Assembly (NCBI RefSeq): GCF_000428785.1
Contig: NZ_KE386801.1
Location: forward strand, 21,112-56,250
DNA from: Conchiformibius kuhniae DSM 17694
Lineage (GTDB): Bacteria; Pseudomonadota; Gammaproteobacteria; Burkholderiales; Neisseriaceae
Direction: 5' to 3'
DNA length: 35,139 nucleotides
In this document: piece after piece, positions 1-8,004 of the stretch
How the letters are laid out: each line of letters opens with the position of its first letter
Position numbering within the stretch: position 1 is the first letter of the stretch
Made by a program: the position numbers and the translations under genes
The notes under the pieces: generated by a model
Told to the model about the DNA's origin: nothing
What the model saw: only the letters and a program-made list of their open reading frames with translations
The model's database searches: none

Positions 1-300
1 GTCTTAATCCCCTAATGATGGGGCAGGTTTTCCGACTGCGGAGTCTTGTCTTTTTATTTAAAATCAATTTATTATTTGTATGGATTTCGTAAATCAAAAT
101 CTTAACAAACATAAACAATTTTTAATGAACTCACAGACCGAAGAAGCATGGTCGGAAGCATGCTTTCCACAGCAGAAAAAGAAAGTGCGATTCTAGCGTT
201 TTTTGCCGCTTTGTCAAGCCTTGTTGCCGGTGTGGCGATGGCGACAAAACGCGCTGCCGCCGCCGATTGCTGTTAAAATCCGCGCTTTTGACGGATTGTT
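1..300. other. Gene-free upstream region before thyA
   Basis: No convincing gene is seen here. The stretch is AT-rich from about 50 to 130 and holds only weak symmetry: CCCC/GGGG arms around 9-24, a GACT-GCGG-AGTC palindrome near 37-48 followed by a T-rich run that might be the tail of a terminator for something left of the window, and a perfect AAGCATGCTT palindrome near 157-166. The long minus-strand frame that crosses into thyA is antisense to a clear gene and is not credible. Confidence 0.5.
271..279 (+). promoter_or_regulatory. Putative extended -10 promoter of thyA
   Basis: TGT-TAAAAT fits an extended -10 element (TGn then TANAAT-like). It would start transcription about 15 bases before the thyA ATG. 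No good -35 hexamer lies 17 bases upstream, as is common for extended -10 promoters. The same TGTTARAAT string precedes rsmE, the darA-like gene and the XRE regulator in this window. Confidence 0.45.
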
Positions 301-1095
301 ATGCAAACCTATCTGGATTTGATGCGCCATATTCTTGAAAACGGCACCGACAAAGCCGACCGCACCGGCACCGGCACGCGCTCGGTGTTCGGCTACCAAA
401 TGCGTTTTGATTTGGCGCAAGGTTTTCCCCTGCTCACCACCAAAAAACTGCATTTGCGTTCCATTGTTTACGAACTGCTGTGGTTTTTGCGCGGCGACAC
501 CAACATCAAATATCTGAAAGACAATCAGGTTTCCATTTGGGACGAATGGGCGGACGAACACGGTGAGTTGGGCCCCGTTTACGGCTACCAATGGCGCTCG
601 TGGCCCGCGCCCGATGGTGGTCATATCGACCAAATTTCCAATATCGTCAACCAGATAAAAAGCAATCCCGATTCGCGCCGCCTGATGGTGTCGGCGTGGA
701 ACCCCGCGCTGGTGGACGAAATGGCGCTGCCGCCCTGCCATGCGCTGTTTCAGTTTTACGTTGCGGGCGGGCGGCTGTCGTGCCAGCTTTACCAGCGCAG
801 CGCGGACGTGTTTCTCGGCGTGCCGTTCAATATCGCCAGCTATGCGCTGCTGACGATGATGGTGGCGCAGGTGTGCGGGCTGCAAGCGGGCGAGTTTGTC
901 CACACGCTCGGCGACGCTCATCTTTACCGCAACCATTTTCAACAAGCGAAACAACAGCTTGAACGCAAGCCGCGCCCGCTTCCGCAAATGAAGCTCAATC
1001 CGCACATTGATGATTTGTTTGCATTTGATTTTGCCGATTTTGAGTTGTGCGGTTACGACCCGCACCCGCATATTAGGGCGGAAGTGTCTGTATGA
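301..1095 (+). CDS. thyA: Thymidylate synthase ThyA
   Basis: 264 residues, the same length as E. coli ThyA. It converts dUMP to dTMP using methylene-tetrahydrofolate as carbon donor and reductant, in the cytoplasm. The N-terminal RTGTGTRSVFG phosphate-binding segment (21-31), the LTTKK motif (45-49) and the active-site LPPCHALFQFYV segment with Cys146 are all intact, as is the C-terminal HPHI region. The start at ATG 301 gives the family-standard N-terminus. It is a single gene, convergent with metQ and separated from it by a strong hairpin. Several overlapping frames are GC-rich shadows. Confidence 0.98.
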   Translation: MQTYLDLMRHILENGTDKADRTGTGTRSVFGYQMRFDLAQGFPLLTTKKLHLRSIVYELLWFLRGDTNIKYLKDNQVSIWDEWADEHGELGPVYGYQWRSWPAPDGGHIDQISNIVNQIKSNPDSRRLMVSAWNPALVDEMALPPCHALFQFYVAGGRLSCQLYQRSADVFLGVPFNIASYALLTMMVAQVCGLQAGEFVHTLGDAHLYRNHFQQAKQQLERKPRPLPQMKLNPHIDDLFAFDFADFELCGYDPHPHIRAEVSV

Positions 1096-1101
1096 TGACG
1101 C

Positions 1102-1131
1102 AAAAATCCCCGTTTGGCACGGGGATTTTTT
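1102..1131. terminator. Bidirectional terminator between thyA and metQ
   Basis: AAAAATCCCCG at 1102-1112 pairs with CGGGGATTTTT at 1120-1130 around a 7-base loop. With A-runs on one side and T-runs on the other, it is a textbook two-way intrinsic terminator between the convergent thyA and metQ genes. Confidence 0.9.
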
Positions 1132-1145
1132 GTTACGCCAAAATG

Positions 1146-2057
1146 TTATTTGGCGGCGGAAGCGGCGGACGCTTCGGCAACGGCCGCCGCCGCGCCCTGT
1201 TCGCCCCAAGCGGCGGGATATTTGTAGCCCGCGAATTTGGTTTTGGCGTAAGACTTGAATTCATCGCTGTTGTAAGCGGCTTCCACGTCTTTCACCCATT
1301 TGGCGTCTTTGTCGGCGCTGCGTACCACGCCCCAGTTCACATAGGCAAAGCTGGCTTCGGGGAACAGCCCGTCGGTGAGCTTCATGCCGGACGAAATCAC
1401 ATAGTTGCCGTTAATCACAGCAAAATCCACGTCCTGACGGCTGCGCGGCAGATTGGCGGCTTCCATTTCCACCAGATTGATGTTTTTGGTGTTTTCGGCG
1501 ATGTCGGTTTTGGCGGCTTTAAGCGGGTCGACATTGTCTTTGAGCTTCAGCCAGCCCAGCTCGTTCATCATCACCAAGGCGCGGGCGAAATTGGACGGGT
1601 CGTTCGGCACGGCCACGCTGCTGCCGTCTTTCACGTCTTCCAGCTTCGCCAGTTTGCCCGCGTAGATGCCCAAAGGCGCGGTGGGTACTTGGAACACTTC
1701 GGTCAAATCCAGATTGTGTTCGGCTTTGAAGCTGTCCAAATAGGGTTTGTGTTGGAACACGTTGATATCAATCGAGTTTTCCGCCAATGCCTTGTTCGGG
1801 GTAACGTAGTCGGGGAACTCGGTCAGGGTAACTTTATAGCCTTGTTTTTCCAAAGCGGGCTGGATTTGGTCTTTCACCATCTCGGCAAAATCGCCCGGCG
1901 TGGTGCCGATGCGGATTTCGCTTTTTTCCACCGCCGCCGCGCCGCCGGAAGCCGCGCCTGATGCGGCGGGGGCGGATTGCTGCGCGGGCTGTTGTCCGCA
2001 CGCCGACAATGCCAATGCCGCCGCGCCTGCCAATGAAAGTTTGAAAATTGCGTTCAT
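1146..2057 (-). CDS. metQ: D-methionine-type substrate-binding lipoprotein MetQ (NlpA family)
   Basis: 303 residues. The N-terminus is a lipoprotein signal with lipobox LSAC and Cys20, followed by a Gln/Ala-rich linker. The mature part has the NlpA/MetQ look: an IRIGTTPGDFAEMV start, then YVTPNKALAENSIDINVFQHKPYL, then a conserved VPNDPSNFARAL segment. It is the methionine-binding component of the MetNIQ importer, tethered to a membrane. It is last in a metN-metI-metQ set, 102 bases after metI, with a DUS inverted pair in the gap that may modulate read-through. The family also includes binding proteins for other small ligands, but the MetN/MetI neighbours support methionine. Confidence 0.93.
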   Translation of the reverse strand: MNAIFKLSLAGAAALALSACGQQPAQQSAPAASGAASGGAAAVEKSEIRIGTTPGDFAEMVKDQIQPALEKQGYKVTLTEFPDYVTPNKALAENSIDINVFQHKPYLDSFKAEHNLDLTEVFQVPTAPLGIYAGKLAKLEDVKDGSSVAVPNDPSNFARALVMMNELGWLKLKDNVDPLKAAKTDIAENTKNINLVEMEAANLPRSRQDVDFAVINGNYVISSGMKLTDGLFPEASFAYVNWGVVRSADKDAKWVKDVEAAYNSDEFKSYAKTKFAGYKYPAAWGEQGAAAAVAEASAASAAK

Positions 2058-2088
2058 AACTTGCTCCTAGAAAAGGGAAAATGGGATT

Positions 2089-2156
2089 TTCAGGCTGCCT
2101 GAAACCAATTTTGCTCCCGCAAGCAGGGGAGGGAAGCCGTTTTCAGGCAGCCTGCA
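2089..2156. repeat. DNA-uptake-sequence inverted pair between metI and metQ
   Basis: TTCAGGCTGCCTGAA at 2089-2103 contains AGGCAGCCTGAA on the minus strand and AGGCTGCCTGAA on the plus strand. A second copy, AGGCAGCCTGCA (11/12), is at 2145-2156 in inverted orientation. Together 2091-2104 and 2141-2154 can form a 14-base-pair stem with a 36-base loop. Uptake sequences often occur as such hairpins in Neisseriaceae. There is no T-run after the stem in the metQ direction, so it is at most a weak attenuator. Confidence 0.75.
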
Positions 2157-2159
2157 AAT

Positions 2160-2825
2160 TTAACGTTTGTCCAATTTGGCAGACAAAATATTGCCCGCCG
2201 CCTGTATCGCCACCACCAACGCCGTCAGCAAGGCCACTACCGCCATCATCACATCGGGCATATAACGCTGGTGTCCGTAACGGATGCCCAAATCGCCGAT
2301 GCCGCCGCCGCCAATCAAGCCCGCCGCCGCGCTTTCGCCCAAAATGGCAATCATCAAGATGGTGATGCTCAACACCAAACCCGCCCGCGCTTCGTTCAGC
2401 AACACTTTGAAAATAATCGTCATCGGCGATGCGCCCATTGCCAACGCCGCTTCAATCACGCCTTTGGGAACGTCGTTGAGGTTTTGTTCCACCAAACGGG
2501 CGAAATAAAAACTGGCGGCAATGCTCAAGGAAACCGAAGCCGCCATCGGCCCGAAAGACGTGCCGACAATCAGCCGCGTCAAAGGCATCAGCACAATCAT
2601 CAGAATCACAAAGGGAAACGCCCGCATAAAGCTCACCAGCCAGCTCAAAGCGCGGTTGAGCGGGGCATTGGCGAAAATCTGCCCTTTCGCGCTGGTAAAC
2701 AGCCACACGCCCAGCAGCCCGCCCGCCACAATGCTGAATGCGGCGGACACGCCCACCATCGTCAGCGTTTGCAGCAGCGCGGTGTAAAAATCGGGAAGCA
2801 GTTTGATGAGGTTTTCGGTATTCAT
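2160..2825 (-). CDS. metI: Methionine ABC transporter permease MetI
   Basis: 221 residues from the ATG at 2825; a TTG four codons upstream is in frame but less likely. It is an inner-membrane permease with about five hydrophobic segments. The BPD_transp_1 coupling motif is seen in VIEAALAMGASPMTIIFKVLLNEA (about 135-158), and ESAAAGLIGGGGIGDLGIRYGHQRY follows as in MetI of E. coli. It pairs with MetN and MetQ. The gap to metN is 143 bases and holds a solitary dRS3 palindrome, so the operon has been loosened by repeats. Confidence 0.95.
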   Translation of the reverse strand: MNTENLIKLLPDFYTALLQTLTMVGVSAAFSIVAGGLLGVWLFTSAKGQIFANAPLNRALSWLVSFMRAFPFVILMIVLMPLTRLIVGTSFGPMAASVSLSIAASFYFARLVEQNLNDVPKGVIEAALAMGASPMTIIFKVLLNEARAGLVLSITILMIAILGESAAAGLIGGGGIGDLGIRYGHQRYMPDVMMAVVALLTALVVAIQAAGNILSAKLDKR

Positions 2826-2886
2826 GATTTTTATCAAAATTCAATAATGTGGGCAATAAAAAAACAACGCCGTTTATTTGCGGATT

Positions 2887-2914
2887 GGATTCCCGCCTGC
2901 GTGGGAATGACGGG
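2887..2914. repeat. Solitary dRS3-type palindrome
   Basis: ATTCCC-GCCTGCGT-GGGAAT at 2889-2908, flanked by GG and GACGGG, exactly fits the Neisseria dRS3 definition (ATTCCC-N8-GGGAAT). It equals one arm of the MITE-like elements elsewhere in the window but lacks their ends. A near-DUS (AGGCAGCCTGCC, 2950-2961) sits between it and metN. Confidence 0.8.
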
Positions 2915-2968
2915 CTATGTGGCTCGAAGATTGTCGGCAATCATTTTTCAGGCAGCCTGCCAACGTTT

Positions 2969-3706
2969 TTAATCTTCGCGCAGCAATTCGCGTCCGATGT
3001 CGGATTGCGCCAACACTTCGCCGTTTTGCACGTCCGCCACTTCCAAAAGTTTTCCCTTGTCCAACAAAGCGGTGCGGTGGCACAGGCGGCGAATCACGCT
3101 CATTTCGTGGGTAACGATGACGATGGTTACGCCGAAACGCGCATTGATGTCCTGCAAACAGCCCAACACGCTGCGGGTGGTGGCGGGGTCGAGCGCGGAA
3201 GTCGGCTCATCCGCCAGCATCACGTGCGGCTTGGGTGCCAGGGCGCGGGCGATGCCGACACGCTGTTTCTGTCCGCCGGAAAGCTGGGCGGGATAATGTC
3301 CGGCGCGTTCGGTCAGCCCGACAATCTCCAAACATTCCGCCACGCGCGGGCGGATTTGCTCCGCCGTCCAGCCGGCGATTTCCAAAGGAAACGCCACGTT
3401 TTGCTCAACGGTGCGGTTGGCGAGCAGATTAAACTGCTGAAAAATCATGCCGATGTTTTGACGGGCGCGGCGCAGGGCGGCATCGTTCATCGCCGTCAAA
3501 TCCTGTTTGTCCACCAATACTTTGCCGGTGTCGGGGCGTTCGAGCAGGTTAATCAGGCGCAGCAGGGTGGATTTGCCCGCGCCGGAGTAGCCCATCAGCC
3601 CGAAAATCTCGCCCGCACGGATGTGCAAATCGGTCGGCGCAACGGCGGCAAAACGCGATTTGTCGCGGTTTTGATAGTGTTTGGAAACATTTTCCAAAAT
3701 AATCAT
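2969..3706 (-). CDS. metN: Methionine ABC transporter ATPase MetN, short form
   Basis: 245 residues from the ATG at 3706 (MIILENVSKHY). Walker A GYSGAGKST is at 39-47, Q-loop FQQ near 89-91, signature LSGGQ at 142-146, Walker B VMLADEP at 162-168, and the H-loop THE follows. E. coli MetN is about 343 residues and ends in a methionine-binding NIL/ACT-like domain that inhibits transport when cytoplasmic methionine is high. This protein stops right after the ATPase core, so that feedback module is absent. It is first in the metNIQ set, downstream of a near-consensus promoter and a structured leader. Confidence 0.94.
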   Translation of the reverse strand: MIILENVSKHYQNRDKSRFAAVAPTDLHIRAGEIFGLMGYSGAGKSTLLRLINLLERPDTGKVLVDKQDLTAMNDAALRRARQNIGMIFQQFNLLANRTVEQNVAFPLEIAGWTAEQIRPRVAECLEIVGLTERAGHYPAQLSGGQKQRVGIARALAPKPHVMLADEPTSALDPATTRSVLGCLQDINARFGVTIVIVTHEMSVIRRLCHRTALLDKGKLLEVADVQNGEVLAQSDIGRELLRED

Positions 3707-3726
3707 GCTGTTTTTCCCATGCAACA

Positions 3727-3810
3727 AAGCCCGATGTGCGACACATCGGGCTTGGGAGGGAAACCAACGCTTTAGCTGTTTTGCCGTTTATGCTGTTTTT
3801 CGGCATAAAC
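3727..3810 (-). promoter_or_regulatory. Structured 5' leader of metN with two hairpins
   Basis: On the minus strand, between the promoter and metN, there are two stems. The first is an 8-base-pair stem (3803-3810 with 3786-3793, 9-base loop). The second is a 12-base-pair stem (3742-3753 with 3727-3738, 3-base loop) followed by CTTTGTTG, ending about 20 bases before the metN start. The second could be an intrinsic-terminator-like attenuator for metNIQ, or just an mntP/metN boundary terminator. I see no sequence I can assign to a named SAM or methionine riboswitch class. Confidence 0.5.
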
Positions 3811-3861
3811 TTTAACGCCCGCAAGCTGTGTCAAATCGGCGTGTATTTTTTGAAGCGGCGA

Positions 3862-3890
3862 AATCTACTGCAAACGGTGCGGTTTGTCAA
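3862..3890 (-). promoter_or_regulatory. Strong sigma-70 promoter for metNIQ
   Basis: On the minus strand a perfect TTGACA (-35, 3890-3885) is followed by a 17-base spacer and TAGATT (-10, 3867-3862). The start would be near 3855, leaving a leader of about 150 bases to metN. It sits just after the mntP stop codon. Confidence 0.75.
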
Positions 3891-3895
3891 GGTTT

Positions 3896-4468
3896 TTATG
3901 CCAACCCGCGCAGGTGTTGCGACAAAATGGCGGCACCGATGCCCATCAGCATCAAGCCGCCGCAAATTTCGGCGCGTTTGCCCGCTTTGCGTCCGCAATA
4001 ATGCCCCAACACCATGCCGCAAGCGCACATCAGTGCCGTTACCGTGCCGATGGCGAGCGCGGCAGCCACGATGTCCGCCTGCAAAAACGCCAAACCCACG
4101 CCCGCCACCATCGAATCGATGCCCGTTCCCACCGCCGTCAGCAGCATCGGCCAGATGCCGTTTGCAGGCATGGCTGCCGTTTCCTGTTTGTGGTCGGGGC
4201 GCAAACCGCCGCACATCATGCGTATGCCCAAAAACCACAGCAGCCCGAACGCCACCCAGTGGTCCCAATCGGCAATGATATGGTGTGCGGCACGACCTGC
4301 CAGCCAGCCCAGCACGGGCATTGCCGCTTCCACCGCGCCAAACAGCAGGGCGGTTGCGGCAATGCGCCGCCAGTGCGGACGTTGCGCCCGTGCGCCTTGG
4401 GCAAGCGATGCGGCAAAGGCGTCCATCGACATGCCCAGTGCCAACGCCCACACCGTCCCTCCGCTCAC
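3896..4468 (-). CDS. mntP: Manganese efflux pump MntP
   Basis: 190 residues, six predicted membrane segments in two repeats of three. The two family motifs with acidic residues inside the membrane are both present: MSMDAFAASLAQG near 13-25 and GTGIDSMVAGVGLAF near 115-129. MntP exports Mn2+ across the inner membrane. The start is GTG at 4468, chosen because it overlaps the stop of the upstream RpfE-like gene as GTGA, a classic coupled junction. No mntP riboswitch is seen, as the upstream DNA is coding. Confidence 0.93.
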   Translation of the reverse strand: MSGGTVWALALGMSMDAFAASLAQGARAQRPHWRRIAATALLFGAVEAAMPVLGWLAGRAAHHIIADWDHWVAFGLLWFLGIRMMCGGLRPDHKQETAAMPANGIWPMLLTAVGTGIDSMVAGVGLAFLQADIVAAALAIGTVTALMCACGMVLGHYCGRKAGKRAEICGGLMLMGIGAAILSQHLRGLA

Positions 4469-5427
4469 AGGCTGCGTCCGTCAAAACGGCGTTTGGGCGT
4501 GAACCACGACAGCAAAGGCGGCGGTTTGAGCCACAATGTTCCGCCTTTGGCGCCGTCGGTGATGATGCGGGCGCAATCCAAGCGGCGGTTTTTCAAAGCG
4601 TCCCAAAGCGGCGCGAACAGGCGTGTGTCCCATTGGCGGACGATGTCGCCATACGTCCACAAGTCGTGGGCATACTGCGAAGGCAGCAAGTTGTCCAGCC
4701 ACAAAACGGTGTGGTTGATGTCGGTGTCGCGGGCTTGACACACGCTTTGCCACGCCGGCAAATCATCGGGCGCTTCCAGCACCTCGAGCGGGCTGTGTTG
4801 CGCCCACACGCTGTTGCTGCCGACCAGTTTGGCGGGCGGTTCGCACGGCTGCGGCAGATTGGCGGGGGCGTTCCACAGCCAAATGCCGTTAATCGGGGCT
4901 TGGTCGTGCTGGTGGCGGTGGCGGTTCATCGGGTGGTCGTGCAGCCACATTTGGATTTCGGTCTGCATGTTCAGCCATTGTGCCGCGCCTTCGCCTTCGG
5001 CGCGCACTGAGCCGTCTATCTGACCGAGTACGTCAAACACGGGGGCAACCGTCCATTGCGGCGGCGCGGGCAGCATCACGCGCCACAAATCGGGGCGCAG
5101 GGGGCGGAAACGCGCTTGTCCGCGATAAAATTCGTTCAAACCTTCGCACAGGGATTCGGCTTCTTCCGCCGTGATGCCCACCGATGCGCCGTCGGTCAGG
5201 TTCATGCTGTGCATGCCCATTTGCTGCCACACGGGGCTGGCGTACACAAAGTTTTCGGGCAGCACGAAGGGCAGGTGCAGATATTGGGCATACAGGTGCA
5301 ACAAATCCGCCGCATGCGCTTCAAAACGCCCAAAACGCAGCAGATTGTCCAAAAACGGCGTTTCCAAGTCGGGAAGCTGTTCGGCATCGGGGCGCAACAG
5401 CGCGGGGAGAATCAGGGTAAGCATCAT
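4465..5427 (-). CDS. RpfE-like conserved protein (COG4255-type)
   Basis: 320 residues with no signal peptide and no obvious membrane segment. The opening MLTLILPALL, the middle QTEIQMWLHDHPMNR and INGIWLWNAP segments, and the overall length resemble the conserved proteobacterial family annotated as regulatory protein RpfE after a Xanthomonas gene, sometimes labelled phosphoglycerate-mutase-like. No biochemical function is established that I can name. It is translationally coupled to mntP downstream (GTGA overlap). The link to manganese export is only positional. A MITE-like element lies about 50 bases upstream of the start, so its promoter may include repeat sequence. Confidence 0.7.
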   Translation of the reverse strand: MMLTLILPALLRPDAEQLPDLETPFLDNLLRFGRFEAHAADLLHLYAQYLHLPFVLPENFVYASPVWQQMGMHSMNLTDGASVGITAEEAESLCEGLNEFYRGQARFRPLRPDLWRVMLPAPPQWTVAPVFDVLGQIDGSVRAEGEGAAQWLNMQTEIQMWLHDHPMNRHRHQHDQAPINGIWLWNAPANLPQPCEPPAKLVGSNSVWAQHSPLEVLEAPDDLPAWQSVCQARDTDINHTVLWLDNLLPSQYAHDLWTYGDIVRQWDTRLFAPLWDALKNRRLDCARIITDGAKGGTLWLKPPPLLSWFTPKRRFDGRSL

Positions 5428-5477
5428 TGCGGATTTGAGGTGTGTTGTGGTTGTGTGTGGTGGTGTTGTCGGGTGGG

Positions 5478-5676
5478 TTAGGGTGTGTCATCAATTAATT
5501 TTATACTGAAAATTCAGTGCAATATAAAAAATCCGTCATTCCCGCAAATGCGGGAATCCACCTTTCGATGCTTGGCAAGCCGTGTTTTATCAAGGTTTTT
5601 CGTGCTTCGACTTGGATTCCCGCCTGCGCGGGAATGACGGTGCGGCGTTTTTCGGCTGATTGATGACACGCCCTAG
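5478..5676. mobile_element. MITE-like element, copy 1 (with two dRS3 palindromes)
   Basis: The left end is TTAG-GGTGTGTCATCAATTA and the right end is TTGATGACACGCC-CTAG, giving terminal inverted repeats of about 15 bases with flanking YTAG. Inside are dRS3 palindromes at 5538-5557 and 5616-5635, in inverted arrangement around a conserved core (GATGCTTGGCAAGCCGTG...). It has no coding capacity. The right-hand CTA is the TAG stop codon of trkA on the minus strand. Confidence 0.85.
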
Positions 5677-7070
5677 CCGAAAAAGCCCATTTTGACCTGA
5701 ATCAGCTTTTCCAATTCGCGCAAAATGCGGCGGCGGGCAACGAATAAAATCAGGTGGTCGCCTTCTGCTACGGTTTCATGGTGGTTGCGCCCCATCATGA
5801 CGTTGTCGCCGCGCACGATGGCGGCAATGTGGCAGCCGGCAGGCCATTTGATTTCGTCAATGCGCCGCCCCACCAGCGAGGAGGTGCGCCGGTCGCCGTG
5901 TACCACCACTTCAATCGCTTCGGCGGTGCCGCGCCGCAGGGGGTACACTGCCGCGATGTCGCCGCGCCGGACGTGTGCCAAAATGCTGCCGATGGTAATC
6001 ATGTGCGGCGAGACGACGATGTCAATCTGGTTGCCGGTAATCAGGTCCACATAGCGCGAACGGTTGATGATGCAAATCACCCGTTTGGCGCCCAAGTTTT
6101 TTGCCAGCAGCCCCGACATGATGTTGTTTTCGTCGTCGTTGGTCAGGGCGCAGAAAATGTCGATTTCGTCGATGTATTCGCGGGCGAGCAGGTTTTCATC
6201 GGAAGCGGAGCCTTGCAGCACCAGTGCGTGGTCGAGCCGTTCGGCAAGCCATTCGGCGCGGTTGGGGTTCAGCTCGATGATTTTGATGTTGAAGCGTTCT
6301 TCGAGCTGGCGTGCCAAGCGGAAGCCGATGTTGCCGCCGCCGGCAATCATCACGCGGCGGGGTTTTTGTTCGTAGTGGAACAGTACCCCCATCACCGCCG
6401 AAACATGGCGCGAATCGGCGGCAAAGCAGATTTCGTCGCCTTCTTCCACCACCGTTGCCGCTTGCGGAACAATCAGGCGGTTGTTGCGGTAAATCGCGCA
6501 GATTTGGCAATCGGTGTGTTCGGGCAGCAGGCTGTGGATGTCGGCGATGTTTTTGCCGATGAGCGCATCGCGGCTTTTGGCTTGGGCGATAATCATCTGC
6601 ACGCGCTCGTGGGCAAAGGGCAGCACCTGTAGGGCGCGGACGTAGTTGAGCAGTCCGCTCAGGTGTTCGGTAACCAGCTCTTCGGGGTGTATCGAGTCGG
6701 TTACGTCAAATGCGCCCAGCGCTTCGGGCAGGGCGTTTTCCGCCGTGTTGCCCAGATAGTCTGCCGAACGCACCCGCGCAATGCGGTTGGGGACGTTGAA
6801 CATGGCGGCGGCGATTTTGCACGCCACCAAGTTGGTTTCGTCGCTGCGGGTCAGTGCCAGCAGCATGTCGGCATCTGCCGCGCCCGCACGCTCCAGCGAC
6901 ACGGGCGAGGCGCCGTTGCCGGTGATGGTTTGCACGTCGAACTGTATGCCCAGTGTTTTGAGGGTGTGTTCGTCGGTGTCGATGACGGTGATGTCGTGTC
7001 CGGGCATGGTCGCCAATTCCTGCGCGATGGCGGAGCCGACTTGTCCGCCGCCCAAAATCAGGATTTTCAC
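5673..7070 (-). CDS. trkA: Trk potassium uptake regulator TrkA
   Basis: 465 residues from GTG 7070 (reads MKILILGGGQVGSAIAQEL); E. coli TrkA is 458. Two RCK halves are visible, each with an NAD-binding Rossmann glycine motif: GGGQVGSAIA at the start and AGGGNIGFRLARQ near 235-247. Each is followed by a TrkA_C-type region. It is a peripheral membrane protein that gates the TrkH/TrkG potassium channel in response to nucleotides; trkH is not in the window. The GTG start is preferred to an upstream TTG because it puts the Rossmann fold at the N-terminus. The TAG stop is formed at the junction with MITE copy 1. Confidence 0.95.
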   Translation of the reverse strand: MKILILGGGQVGSAIAQELATMPGHDITVIDTDEHTLKTLGIQFDVQTITGNGASPVSLERAGAADADMLLALTRSDETNLVACKIAAAMFNVPNRIARVRSADYLGNTAENALPEALGAFDVTDSIHPEELVTEHLSGLLNYVRALQVLPFAHERVQMIIAQAKSRDALIGKNIADIHSLLPEHTDCQICAIYRNNRLIVPQAATVVEEGDEICFAADSRHVSAVMGVLFHYEQKPRRVMIAGGGNIGFRLARQLEERFNIKIIELNPNRAEWLAERLDHALVLQGSASDENLLAREYIDEIDIFCALTNDDENNIMSGLLAKNLGAKRVICIINRSRYVDLITGNQIDIVVSPHMITIGSILAHVRRGDIAAVYPLRRGTAEAIEVVVHGDRRTSSLVGRRIDEIKWPAGCHIAAIVRGDNVMMGRNHHETVAEGDHLILFVARRRILRELEKLIQVKMGFFG

Positions 7071-7126
7071 GCGCCCACCGCACAATGCCAAGCAATCATC
7101 ATGCTGTTGTCCGTGTTAAAGCCGCA

Positions 7127-7142
7127 ATTATAGCAGTATAAT
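7127..7142. promoter_or_regulatory. Back-to-back -10 elements between trkA and the SpoU methyltransferase
   Basis: A perfect TATAAT is read on the minus strand (7132-7127, towards trkA) and another on the plus strand (7137-7142, towards the methyltransferase). They are separated by four bases. Matching -35 hexamers are poor, so this is a plausible but unproven divergent promoter pair in which the two polymerases would exclude each other. Confidence 0.45.
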
Positions 7143-7221
7143 CCGTGCCGTTTGGCGGCTGTGCGTGTAAAAATGTCGTGCATTTGCAACACACCCGCCC
7201 GCCGCCGCATCAGGAATTGCC

Positions 7222-8004
7222 GTGAAAACCATCGTATCTGCCCACAATCCCGCGCTCAAACACCTTGCCAAGCTGCTTGCCTGTGCCAAAATGCGCCGCC
7301 GCCACGCCCAAGCGGTGCTGGAGGGCGTGCATCTGCTGGAAAGCTGCCTGAACGCCGGCAAACCGCCGCAGCAGGTATATGTGCCGCAAACGCGGTTGCA
7401 CCACCGCGAAATCCGCGCCCTGCTCACGCGCCTGCCGCCTGCAAGCGTGTGCATCACCGCCGAAAAAGCGCTGACAAAAATCAGCAGCCTGACCGAAGCG
7501 GACGACATCACCGCCGTCATCGCCCTGCCCGAGTCCGCCCCCCTGCCGCAAACGGGCGACTGCCTTGTTTTGGAAGACATTCAAGACCCCGGCAATGTCG
7601 GCACGATGATGCGCAGTGCGGCGGCGGCGGGCATCAGGCACATTCTTTTCAGCAAGAACTGTGCCGATGCGTGGTCGCCGAAAGTATTGCGTGCGGGCAT
7701 GGGCGCACACTTTGCCCTGCACCTGCACGAATGTGCCGATTTGGCACATTGGCTGAACACTTGGCGCGGACAAAGCATCGCCACCGCCCTGCACCCCGAC
7801 AGCCGTCCGCTTTACACACTGGATTTGCGTGGCGACACCGCTTGGCTGTTCGGCAACGAGGGCGCGGGCTTGAGCGCGGCGCTGCAACAACAGGCAAGCA
7901 CCCGCGCCGTGATTCCGATGGCGGGGCAGACCGAATCGCTGAATGTGGCGGCGGCGGCGGCGGTGTGCTTGTTTGAACAAGTGCGCCAGCGCGGTGCTTA
8001 CTGA
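7222..8004 (+). CDS. TrmH/SpoU-family RNA 2'-O-methyltransferase
   Basis: 260 residues, GTG start with AGGA seven bases upstream. The N-terminal part (about 1-95) looks like the L30e-like substrate-binding domain of SpoU proteins. The SPOUT knot domain follows, with the three family motifs in order: EDIQDPGNVGTMMRSAAAAG (about 118-137), WLFGNEGAGLS (about 210-220) and IPMAGQTESLNVAAAAAV (about 233-250). It uses S-adenosylmethionine to methylate a ribose 2'-OH in rRNA or tRNA. Which base is not readable from the sequence; RlmB-like and TrmH-like proteins share these motifs. Its stop overlaps the convergent suhB end by 7 bases. Confidence 0.92.
   Translation: MKTIVSAHNPALKHLAKLLACAKMRRRHAQAVLEGVHLLESCLNAGKPPQQVYVPQTRLHHREIRALLTRLPPASVCITAEKALTKISSLTEADDITAVIALPESAPLPQTGDCLVLEDIQDPGNVGTMMRSAAAAGIRHILFSKNCADAWSPKVLRAGMGAHFALHLHECADLAHWLNTWRGQSIATALHPDSRPLYTLDLRGDTAWLFGNEGAGLSAALQQQASTRAVIPMAGQTESLNVAAAAAVCLFEQVRQRGAY

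Noticed and set aside
3549..3824. Short reading frame in the metN leader as a leader peptide
   Set aside because: It continues far into metN in another frame, has no clear ribosome site, and its Met codons are not clustered. Coding cannot be supported.
5538..5635. CRISPR-like array from repeated ATTCCCGC units
   Set aside because: The units are palindromic dRS3 pairs in inverted order with a conserved core between them, not direct repeats with varied spacers, and no cas genes are present.
5478..5676. Correia element
   Set aside because: Neisseria Correia elements have TATAG[CT]GGATTAAA ends. These elements begin TAGGGYGTGTCATCAATTA and carry dRS3 arms, so they are a different family.
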